NCBI GenBank assembly: GCA_021812905.1
Contig: JAKAMM010000036.1
Coordinates: 1 to 10,683, forward strand
Length of the DNA stretch: 10,683 bases
Direction of reading: 5' to 3'
Source of the DNA: Chloroflexota bacterium
GTDB taxonomy: Bacteria; Chloroflexota; Anaerolineae; Anaerolineales; Villigracilaceae
Shown here: positions 1 through 5,207 of the stretch, in pieces
Layout: each line of letters starts with the position of its first letter
Numbering within the stretch: the stretch's first letter is position 1
The notes under the pieces: generated by a model
Told to the model about the DNA's origin: nothing
Database searches by the model: none
Seen by the model: the letters and a program-made list of their open reading frames with translations, nothing else
Made by a program: the position numbers and the translations under genes

Positions 1-676
1 TCAATTCTTTCGCTTTCTTCCAAATATCGTCGAACATCTCGACTGTCAATTTTCCCGTCAATGTATTTTGCTGGCTGGGATGATAAGAACAGAGCAAGGA
101 TAAAGGATGAAGGTTGAAGGATGAAGACGGGAGATTGTAAACTGCGCCATGAAAAAATTTGAAAGATGGATCGCGAATGGCAAATATCCGCAAGATTCTT
201 TCAAAGGCAATGCGGCCCAAAACGACGATGACCTTGGGTTTCAAGATTCCAATCTCGCGTTCGAGATAAGGCTGGCAATTGTTTAATTCTTCGGGTGTTG
301 GTTTGTTTCCAGGCGGCGCGCAACGACCCAAAGCCGTGATATATAAATCGTGAAGCGTCAAACCATCATCGCGGTTTGTTGATTCGGGCTGATTTGCAAA
401 CCCGGCGCGATACAAAGCCGGGTAAAGAAAACTGCCCGACGCATCACCCGTAAATTGACGTCCAGTGCGATTCGAGCCGTGCGCGCCGGGGGCGAGTCCG
501 ACGATGAGCACACGCGCTTTTGGATCGCCGAATCCTGGAACGGGCCTGCCCCAATATTCGTGATCTTTATACGCCTTGCGTTTTGTGCGCGAGACTTCTT
601 CACGCCACGCAACCAGGCGCGGACACCTTCGACAGGCGATGATTTCTGTGTTTAATTTATCAAGTTGGGATTGCAT
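1..676 (-). CDS. Type 5 uracil-DNA glycosylase, 3' end cut by window edge
   Basis: Removes uracil (and in this family often hypoxanthine or xanthine) from DNA as the first step of base excision repair. I translated 225 codons from the ATG at 676; no stop is reached at the left edge. The motif GLAPGAHGSNRTGRQFTGD (residues 60-78) has the A-rather-than-D/E motif 1 typical of family 5 (UdgB). The second active-site motif HPS is at residues 199-201. Cys15, Cys18, Cys119 and Cys134 fit the four 4Fe-4S cluster ligands of family 4/5 enzymes. Family members are about 220-240 residues, so only a few C-terminal residues are missing. Residues 183-194, just before HPS, are encoded by a 7-bp tandem array and look like an inserted loop. 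No Shine-Dalgarno is visible; a -10-like hexamer lies 6 nt before the ATG. Family call is firm; substrate range is inferred. Confidence 0.9.
   Translation of the reverse strand, partial: MQSQLDKLNTEIIACRRCPRLVAWREEVSRTKRKAYKDHEYWGRPVPGFGDPKARVLIVGLAPGAHGSNRTGRQFTGDASGSFLYPALYRAGFANQPESTNRDDGLTLHDLYITALGRCAPPGNKPTPEELNNCQPYLEREIGILKPKVIVVLGRIAFERILRIFAIRDPSFKFFHGAVYNLPSSSFNLHPLSLLCSYHPSQQNTLTGKLTVEMFDDIWKKAKEL
96..130. repeat. Heptanucleotide tandem array inside the uracil-DNA glycosylase gene
   Basis: Five consecutive 7-bp units read on the plus strand: AAGGATA, AAGGATG, AAGGTTG, AAGGATG, AAGACGG. The array is in frame and encodes residues 183-194 of the minus-strand glycosylase (PSSSFNLHPLSL), immediately upstream of the catalytic HPS motif. 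It resembles the short tandemly repeated heptamers known from filamentous cyanobacteria in period, not in sequence. Confidence 0.85.
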
Positions 677-682
677 AACCGT

Positions 683-691
683 ATGTTAGCA
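683..691 (-). promoter_or_regulatory. Possible extended -10 for the uracil-DNA glycosylase
   Basis: On the minus strand the sequence TGCTAACAT (TG-n-TAnnnT) ends 6 nt before the ATG at 676, and there is no Shine-Dalgarno. If used, transcription would start at or next to the start codon and give a leaderless mRNA. The hexamer is a weak match and overlaps the first unit of the octamer array, so this is tentative. Confidence 0.35.
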
Positions 692-775
692 CGTTTGCAC
701 GTTTGCACGTTTACAGGTTTACAGGTTGGAAGGTTTAAACTTTCCAACTTTCCAACCTTCGAACTTTCCAATCTT
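688..775. repeat. Intergenic octanucleotide array of eleven units between udg and queA
   Basis: The stretch divides exactly into eleven 8-bp units: AGCACGTT, TGCACGTT twice, TACAGGTT twice, GGAAGGTT, TAAACTTT, CCAACTTT, CCAACCTT, CGAACTTT, CCAATCTT. The last unit runs into the queA stop codon (774-776). The right half is roughly the inverse complement of the middle, so positions 725-748 can fold into a 12-bp stem centred on TTT/AAA. No U-tract follows, so I do not call it a terminator, although it occupies the place of the queA 3' end. The period is conserved while the unit sequence drifts in steps. Confidence 0.85.
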
Positions 776-1832
776 AAACGATTAACATCGCATCGCCGAA
801 GGAATAAAAACGATAGCCTTCCTTGACGGCGTTTTCATACGTGGACAAAATTTTCTCGCGTCCCGCAAACGCGCTGACGAGCATGATAAGCGTGGATTTT
901 GGCAGATGAAAATTCGTGATCATTGCATCCACAACTTTGAACTGATATCCCGGCAGAATAAAAATGGAAGTGGGACCGATAAATGCCGATATTCGATATT
1001 CGCTATTCGATATTCGGGAATCGTCGAGAGTCGAATTACCGAGTTTCGAATATCGACCCGCACTCTCAAGTGTTCTTACCGATGTCGTTCCAACCGCGAT
1101 TACCCGTCCACTATTTTGTTTTGTTTGATTAATTAAATCCGCAGTTTCTTGCGGAAGCTCGCACCATTCCGTGTGAATTTTATGTTGCTGCGGGTCGTCT
1201 TCAGTTACGGGCGCAAACGTATCCAGGCCAACATGTAAAGTGACGTAAGCAATCTTTACACCCTGCGCCTGCAACTCGCTCAACAAATTCAGCGTGAAGT
1301 GCAGTCCAGCCGTCGGCGCGGCGGCGGAACCCGGCTCGTGAGCATAAACCGTTTGATAGCGTTCCGGGTCATTCAACTTTTCGTGGATGTACGGCGGCAG
1401 CGGCACATTTCCCACTTTGGAAAAATGCGGCTCGATAGGTTCGCTAAAACGGATGAGACGTTCGGAGCCTTCGAGAATTTCCAAGATCTCCACTTCGGGT
1501 CCATCCTCGACTTTGATCTTGCTCTTCGTTTTCAGACCTTTCCCACCCACCAGGGCTTCCCACGTTAACGCCTCGCAACGGCGGAGCAGGAGCAATTCAA
1601 CGCGACCGCCGCTGGGCTTGCGGGCAAAGATGCGGGCTGGGATGACGCGAGTTTGATTAAGCACCAGCAAATCGCCCGCACGCAGGTAATCGCTGATATC
1701 GCGGAAGATTCTGTGCTCCAGTTTCCCTGTATCACGATAAAGCACCAGCAAACGCGACAAATCGCGCGGCTCAGCGGGAGTCTGCGCGATGGAGGATTCA
1801 GGAAGATGATAATCGAAGTCGGAGGTTTTCAA
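774..1832 (-). CDS. queA: S-adenosylmethionine:tRNA ribosyltransferase-isomerase (QueA)
   Basis: Transfers and isomerises the ribosyl part of SAM onto preQ1 at position 34 of tRNA, giving epoxyqueuosine in the queuosine pathway. The 352-residue product covers the whole family: N-terminal SDFDYHLPESSIAQTP, RDLSRLLVL (24-32), VLNQTRVIPARIFA (57-70), HEPGSAAAPTAGLHFT (165-180), TLHVGLDTFAPV (198-209), VGTTSVRTLES (247-257) and TNFHLPKSTLIMLVSAFAG (306-324). The start is TTG at 1830-1832; in-frame TGA and TAG codons just upstream exclude a longer product, and the N-terminus aligns with known QueA starts. No Shine-Dalgarno is evident. Residues about 260-282, between LESAGR and IFILPGY, form a loop roughly 14 residues longer than I recall for E. 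coli QueA; it is encoded by a heptamer array. No other queuosine gene is nearby. Confidence 0.95.
   Translation of the reverse strand: MKTSDFDYHLPESSIAQTPAEPRDLSRLLVLYRDTGKLEHRIFRDISDYLRAGDLLVLNQTRVIPARIFARKPSGGRVELLLLRRCEALTWEALVGGKGLKTKSKIKVEDGPEVEILEILEGSERLIRFSEPIEPHFSKVGNVPLPPYIHEKLNDPERYQTVYAHEPGSAAAPTAGLHFTLNLLSELQAQGVKIAYVTLHVGLDTFAPVTEDDPQQHKIHTEWCELPQETADLINQTKQNSGRVIAVGTTSVRTLESAGRYSKLGNSTLDDSRISNSEYRISAFIGPTSIFILPGYQFKVVDAMITNFHLPKSTLIMLVSAFAGREKILSTYENAVKEGYRFYSFGDAMLIV
991..1053. repeat. Heptanucleotide array inside queA
   Basis: Nine successive 7-bp blocks: ATTCGAT, ATTCGCT, ATTCGAT, ATTCGGG, AATCGTC, GAGAGTC, GAATTAC, CGAGTTT, CGAATAT. The first four are clearly related; later ones keep only the spacing of TCG/CGA. 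The array is in frame and encodes QueA residues about 260-281, where RIS recurs after exactly seven residues (273-275 and 280-282). The two ends are inverse complements (GATATTCG and CGAATATC), so the mRNA could form a hairpin here. Confidence 0.75.
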
Positions 1833-1866
1833 AGTAGTCTATCAAATATATTTCCCCGAGCGCGGG

Positions 1867-1992
1867 ATGGTCAAATTATACGCCCAACCAAAGAACAAAT
1901 ACAAGAAATGATGGAAATGCTCCAAACTTAATTTTGGCTGGCGTTGGAGCCAAGCACGCGGGCTGTGAGCAGTCTTGTTTAAAGATGGCATT
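1867..1992 (+). pseudogene. Decayed fragment resembling a DUF5674-family protein
   Basis: Pieces of one protein can be read on the plus strand in shifting frames: MVKLYAQP from the ATG at 1867, then after a one-base shift TKEQIQEMMEMLQT, a TAA stop at 1929-1931, FWLALE, a gap of about ten residues, HAGCE at 1955-1969, and after another shift AVLFKDGI at 1972-1992. From memory, DUF5674 proteins begin with a T-P-E-Q-I/L-Q-x-M-L helix followed by TYIKLAVDIE, LAGGG and HADCEAVLLEDGS; the order and spacing match apart from the missing LAGGG part. Two frameshifts, a stop and a small deletion mark it as dead. The family assignment rests on recalled motifs and needs a profile search. Confidence 0.45.
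1875..1904 (-). promoter_or_regulatory. Candidate promoter of queA
   Basis: Reading the minus strand, TTGTAT (1904-1899) is followed after 18 bp by a perfect TATAAT (1880-1875). A start near 1868 would leave a leader of about 36 nt before the TTG codon at 1832. The site lies inside the start of the decayed gene on the other strand. Confidence 0.5.
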
Positions 1993-2033
1993 CTATATAA
2001 AAGAAAGGTCGATCCGGCCCTCGATAACCCGGA

Positions 2034-2042
2034 TGATATAAT
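2034..2042 (+). promoter_or_regulatory. Extended -10 promoter of mtnN
   Basis: TGATATAAT is an exact TG-n-TATAAT extended -10. No good -35 lies 16-18 bp upstream, which is normal for extended -10 promoters. A start near 2049 gives a leader of about 23 nt containing the ribosome site AAAGGA (2060-2065), 6 nt before the ATG at 2072. Confidence 0.6.
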
Positions 2043-2071
2043 CCCGAAAACCAACCTGCAAAGGACTCTCC

Positions 2072-2836
2072 ATGAAAATCGGAATCATCGGCGCAATGGA
2101 CGAGGAACTGCTCCCCATTCGCCGGCACACGCAACACCTTGAGCAAATCCAAAAGTCGAACCGCATCTTTTGGCGCAGCAGTGTTTACGGCCATGAAATT
2201 TACCTGACGCGCTGCGACCCGGGCAAGGTCAACGCCACACTGGCGGCACAGCAATTGATCGATCATTTTGAAGTCAACGCCGTTTTCAACATGGGCAGTT
2301 CGGGCGCGCTGGCACCCGAACTCGAAGTCGGCGATCTGGTTGTTGCAACCGAGGCCATCCAACATGACTTTGATATCACCGGTTGGGGCTTGAAACCAGG
2401 CGAGTTGATCTTCGATGTATTGACCGCAAAAAACACCGGACAGTTAAACTTCCGCTCACAACAGATTTTCGACTCAGATATAAAATTATCACAACTGGCG
2501 TTTGACTCAGCCCGCCAAATCGAGTTGACCGAACTAAACGGCTACGCCCCAAAAATCCACATGGGCCGGATTTTGAGCGGGGACCAATTTATCAACCGGC
2601 GGGATAGGGCCGAGCAGCTTTGGAATACTTTTCACGGTCTGTGCACAGACATGGAAGCCGCGGCAATTTCACATACCTGCTCCATCAACAACGTGCCTTT
2701 TCTCTGCATCCGCGCCATCTCGGACAAGGCGGATCACACCGCCACCGTTTCTTTCACAGATTTTTTAGCCGAAGCCACCGCTAATTATGGAAAGATCTTT
2801 GACCTGGTCATCAACAGGATAGACAGCGCGCTCTAA
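2072..2836 (+). CDS. mtnN: 5'-methylthioadenosine/S-adenosylhomocysteine nucleosidase
   Basis: Hydrolyses the N-glycosidic bond of MTA, SAH or 5'-deoxyadenosine, releasing adenine and clearing inhibitory SAM by-products in the cytoplasm. The 254-residue protein starts MKIGIIGAMDEE with Glu12 in the place of the E. coli catalytic Glu12. The core shows VFNMGSSGAL (71-80), VGDLVV (86-91), ILSGDQFI (167-174), TDMEAAAISH (192-201, with the Met-Glu pair at 194-195 that binds ribose) and AISDKAD (215-221, with general acid Asp218). It is about 20 residues longer than E. coli MTAN, mainly in the middle region around 108-160. An extended -10 and AAAGGA precede the ATG, and an intrinsic terminator follows. 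A second family member lies at 6830-7534. Confidence 0.92.
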   Translation: MKIGIIGAMDEELLPIRRHTQHLEQIQKSNRIFWRSSVYGHEIYLTRCDPGKVNATLAAQQLIDHFEVNAVFNMGSSGALAPELEVGDLVVATEAIQHDFDITGWGLKPGELIFDVLTAKNTGQLNFRSQQIFDSDIKLSQLAFDSARQIELTELNGYAPKIHMGRILSGDQFINRRDRAEQLWNTFHGLCTDMEAAAISHTCSINNVPFLCIRAISDKADHTATVSFTDFLAEATANYGKIFDLVINRIDSAL

Positions 2837-2851
2837 GATGTTCAGCGAATC

Positions 2852-2887
2852 AAAAAGCCGCAGGAATTGATTTCCCTGCGGCTTTTT
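2852..2887. terminator. Bidirectional intrinsic terminator between mtnN and the glsB-like gene
   Basis: A 13-bp perfect stem, AAAAAGCCGCAGG (2852-2864) with CCTGCGGCTTTTT (2875-2887), encloses a 10-nt loop. The A-tract on one side and T-tract on the other let it terminate both convergent genes, whose stop codons lie 16 and 12 bp away. Confidence 0.9.
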
Positions 2888-2898
2888 CTTACTGGCTA

Positions 2899-3144
2899 TC
2901 AAGCTCTGATCAAGCGCAGAACATACAGAAATACCAGGGCTCCGACCACAGCTGTAATGAACATGCCAAGCAGACCTGCGCCAACTGAAATATGAAGCAG
3001 GCCGAAGAGCCAGGCGCCGACAAAGGAGCCGATCACACCGATGATCAAATCACCGATCAAACCAAATCCCTTGCCTTTCATGATTTTCCCAGCCAGCCAG
3101 CCGGCCAGAATGCCGAGCACAACGAGGATGATAATACTTGCCAT
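2899..3144 (-). CDS. GlsB/YeaQ/YmgE-family small membrane protein
   Basis: An 81-residue, almost wholly hydrophobic protein with three predicted membrane spans (about 3-19, 28-50 and 55-78), split by the basic segment KIMKGKGFG (20-28). The pattern G-x-x-A-G-W-L-A-G-K-I-M-K-G near the N-terminus and G-x-I-G-x-x-x-G-A-W-L-F-G in span two are typical of the family once named transglycosylase-associated. Members are stress-induced in several bacteria, but the molecular role is unknown. A strong AGGAGA lies 7 nt before the ATG at 3144. It is probably a single-gene unit: the upstream exporter has its own terminator, and a shared terminator follows. Family call is firm; function is not. Confidence 0.9.
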   Translation of the reverse strand: MASIIILVVLGILAGWLAGKIMKGKGFGLIGDLIIGVIGSFVGAWLFGLLHISVGAGLLGMFITAVVGALVFLYVLRLIRA

Positions 3145-3171
3145 GATTTATTCTCCTTTTCTGTTTTCAAT

Positions 3172-3197
3172 GAAGTTTACTACTTCGTTGAAGTATA
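3172..3197 (-). promoter_or_regulatory. Alternating GAAGT/ACTTC half-sites over the glsB-like promoter
   Basis: Three half-sites alternate: GAAGT (3172-3176), ACTTC (3182-3186) and GAAGT (3190-3194); the last two form TACTTC-GTT-GAAGTA. The minus-strand hexamer TATACT (3197-3192) overlaps the third and could be the -10 of the glsB-like gene, about 48 bp before its ATG. No -35 at standard spacing is convincing (TTGTCC lies 14 bp upstream, inside the terminator of the gene before). An operator role is inference only. Confidence 0.35.
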
Positions 3198-3201
3198 CAA
3201 T

Positions 3202-3234
3202 AAAAAATCAGGGACAACTCGACGAGTCGTCCCT
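3202..3234 (-). terminator. Intrinsic terminator of the MFS exporter gene
   Basis: On the minus strand AGGGACGACTCG and CGAGTTGTCCCT pair over 12 positions with one G-U, followed by a run of six T. The plus-strand version would have an A-C mismatch and lacks a good T-tract, so the element is oriented for the minus-strand gene whose stop lies 12 bp upstream. Confidence 0.85.
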
Positions 3235-3246
3235 GCAAAAATCAAA

Positions 3247-4881
3247 TTAGTGACCGCTGGGCATGGGCGTCTGCGAAGCGCCGCGTCCGCCCCATTTACC
3301 GGGCCAGCCGGGCAGGAAAGCCGCCAGTATCAAGGCCCCAATTGAAGCGTAGAAAGTGAGGCGATAAGCCGCTTCGAAGCCTTGCATGGTTTGGTCGCAG
3401 GCCAGTTTCAGGCCTGCAATGATCTGGGACTTGGCCACATTCGCAACCTGAACCGGCAGCGAAGCAAGAGAAGCATCCGTACCCGGTGGCAAATTATCCT
3501 GTACCGCAACGCCGGGCGTCTCACACACACCAAAAGGAGTGGTGATATTGACAATTTCATCCTGCATCTTGTTCTGCATGGCTTGAATATCGGGCGACAG
3601 GAAACCAACCAAAATCGTCGCCAACGCGGCCACTGAAACAGCCTGGACGACAAAGCGGGTACTGTTCAATAAGGATGAACCGCGCGGCAAAAGATCAAGA
3701 TGAATACTGCTCAACGCAGTAACATAGGAAGTCTGCAACGTCAAACCAACAGCAAGTCCGCGTAAAGCCAATAAAAACACAATATAACTGATTGGCGTCA
3801 GCGCCTGGATTTGAGAAAGTTGCCAGGTATTGACACACAAGATGATAAATCCGACCACCATGATCATGCGCGGACCGATCTTATCGTAAAGCCGCCCGGC
3901 TATCGGAGTTGCAAAAGCTGAAGTGGCGGCCACACCCAATAAAATGAATCCCGCCTCGAGCGCAGTCCGACCGCGGAAAGATTGCAGATAGATCGGCATC
4001 AGGAATTCCGCACCGAACAAAGCTACGGTCGCAACGTAACCCACCAGGCTGGCATTAAGAAAAACAGGGTTGGCAAAAAGTCGCAGATTGACCATCGGTT
4101 CTTTCGCCACATACAACTCAATAATGGCATGCACCGCCAGCACAAGCGCCCCAAAACCTAATAGAATTAATGTAGTGGAACCGGTCCAGCCAAAATTCTC
4201 GGCTTCGGTAGCGGCATACAGCACCAGGCCAAAACCGGCAACAGCGGTGATCAGCCCAGCCGGGTCAAAGATGGGACGTTTCTCGACGCGATAGTCCAAC
4301 AGGAAGCTCGAGCCGAGAAATACACCGACGATCCCAATTGGCACATTGACAAAGAAGATGGCGCGCCAGATATTAATATCCACCAACCAGCCGCCCAAAA
4401 TCGGACCGAGAGCCGGGGCCACGACCAAAGCGATACCAAAGATGCCGAAAGCGGTCCCCTGCTCCTTGGGCGAAAAGACACGATACATTTGCGCAGGCCC
4501 GAGCGGCTGGGCGATACCACCGCCAAAGCCTTGCAAAGCCCGCGCTGCGATCAGCGTTCCCAGTGAAGGAGCGATCCCGCACAGGAAAGAACCCAGGGTA
4601 AAGAGAGCCAATCCCAAAAGATAAATGCGTTTGATGCCACAGCAGTCCGTCAAAAAGCCGGAGATGGGTGTGGTGATTCCCAACGCCAGCACATAAATGC
4701 TTAAAACCCATTGGGCATCTGTCAGCGTGGCGCCGAACTCGAGACGTAATGTTGGGAAGGCGATATTCACGATGGTAGAATCCAAAATGACCATGAATAT
4801 CCCGAACATCACGGCGATCAACACTTTCCATTTCCGTTCCAAACCTGCCGGTTTGCTTGCTGGGGCGGCCTCAATCATCAT
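3247..4881 (-). CDS. DHA2-family (EmrB/QacA type) 14-TM MFS drug exporter
   Basis: Proton-driven multidrug efflux permease of the inner membrane. The 544-residue protein has about 14 hydrophobic spans and the family motifs: ILDSTIVNIAFP in span 1 with the conserved Asp34, a motif A variant GFLTDCCGIKR (75-85, Cys at the usual Arg position after the Asp), motif B LIAARALQGFGGG (110-122) and the exporter motif C from GIFGIALVV to LGPILGGW (147-165). A long external loop at about 435-490, with two cysteines, separates the last two spans. Two tandem ATG codons start the gene; AAAGG lies upstream at a slightly long spacing. No adaptor (EmrA-like) or TetR/MarR regulator is adjacent, so it probably works alone. 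Substrate cannot be told from sequence. Confidence 0.9.
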   Translation of the reverse strand: MMIEAAPASKPAGLERKWKVLIAVMFGIFMVILDSTIVNIAFPTLRLEFGATLTDAQWVLSIYVLALGITTPISGFLTDCCGIKRIYLLGLALFTLGSFLCGIAPSLGTLIAARALQGFGGGIAQPLGPAQMYRVFSPKEQGTAFGIFGIALVVAPALGPILGGWLVDINIWRAIFFVNVPIGIVGVFLGSSFLLDYRVEKRPIFDPAGLITAVAGFGLVLYAATEAENFGWTGSTTLILLGFGALVLAVHAIIELYVAKEPMVNLRLFANPVFLNASLVGYVATVALFGAEFLMPIYLQSFRGRTALEAGFILLGVAATSAFATPIAGRLYDKIGPRMIMVVGFIILCVNTWQLSQIQALTPISYIVFLLALRGLAVGLTLQTSYVTALSSIHLDLLPRGSSLLNSTRFVVQAVSVAALATILVGFLSPDIQAMQNKMQDEIVNITTPFGVCETPGVAVQDNLPPGTDASLASLPVQVANVAKSQIIAGLKLACDQTMQGFEAAYRLTFYASIGALILAAFLPGWPGKWGGRGASQTPMPSGH

Positions 4882-5014
4882 ATATCAGATTACCTTTCTA
4901 AAATGAGTTTCCGATGGGGTTTAAAGAATCCAACCATTTATTACTGAATGTTCTTGTTTGTAGGATACGGATGGGACTGCTTCGTTGTTGCTTACCTCGG
5001 TACGAGACGGGTGG

Positions 5015-5041
5015 ATTATACGGCAAAATGGCCGGCTTCAA
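5015..5041 (-). promoter_or_regulatory. Candidate promoter of the MFS exporter gene
   Basis: On the minus strand TTGAAG (5041-5036) is followed after 15 bp by a perfect TATAAT (5020-5015). The spacing is two bases short of ideal. A start near 5008 would give an unusually long leader of about 127 nt. Confidence 0.45.
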
Positions 5042-5129
5042 TCATCACGCAGGCAGGAGCGACGATACGGCTTATTGGTCACATCGCAGTGTTTTGGCAA
5101 TTGCTCGATCCCACTTTATCTTGATTTTT

Positions 5130-5182
5130 TTACATCAACATTACATCCCCTTAATATTCACCTTACCTCTCTTAACTATACT
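5130..5182 (+). promoter_or_regulatory. 11-bp direct repeats (Pho box-like) and -10 of the phosphoesterase gene
   Basis: TTACAT (5130), TTACAT (5141), TAATAT (5152) and TTACCT (5163) recur every 11 bp exactly, and a TATACT -10 lies at 5177-5182 without any standard -35. Direct repeats of a TTAACA or TTAACCT-like hexamer at 11-bp phase directly upstream of a -10 are the layout of PhoP/PhoB boxes in Bacillus and cyanobacteria. The downstream gene encodes a secreted phosphoesterase, which makes phosphate-starvation control plausible. No experimental or comparative proof is in the window. Confidence 0.5.
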
Positions 5183-5207
5183 CCAAGCAATCCCATAAGG
5201 AGGCTCA

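Larger units (their letters stand above)
4882..5207. other. Divergent promoter region between MFS and phosphoesterase genes
   Basis: This 326-bp gap holds a minus-strand promoter for the exporter (around 5015-5041) with a leader of about 125 nt, and the plus-strand 11-bp repeat promoter of the phosphoesterase (5130-5182). The phosphoesterase ribosome site AAGGAGG is at 5197-5203. The exporter leader contains no riboswitch or attenuator fold I recognise. A 94-codon open frame crosses the gap but has no family resemblance, and I do not call it a gene. Confidence 0.6.

Noticed and set aside
725..748. Intrinsic terminator for queA
   Set aside because: The sequence folds, but the stem has no loop outside TTT/AAA, is A-C mismatched on the queA strand and lacks a T-tract.
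688..775. CRISPR-like repeat array
   Set aside because: Units are contiguous 8-mers without spacers, with no leader or cas genes nearby.
1842..2054. 70-codon open frame on the minus strand upstream of queA
   Set aside because: It is the complement of the decayed gene and promoter region, with no recognisable motif or start signal.
3979..4881. Open frames overlapping the MFS gene on both strands as separate genes
   Set aside because: The MFS frame has all expected motifs throughout; the others lack domain signals and start sites.
4914..5198. 94-codon open frame between the MFS and phosphoesterase genes
   Set aside because: No ribosome site or family resemblance, and it overlaps the Pho box-like repeats and the opposite promoter.
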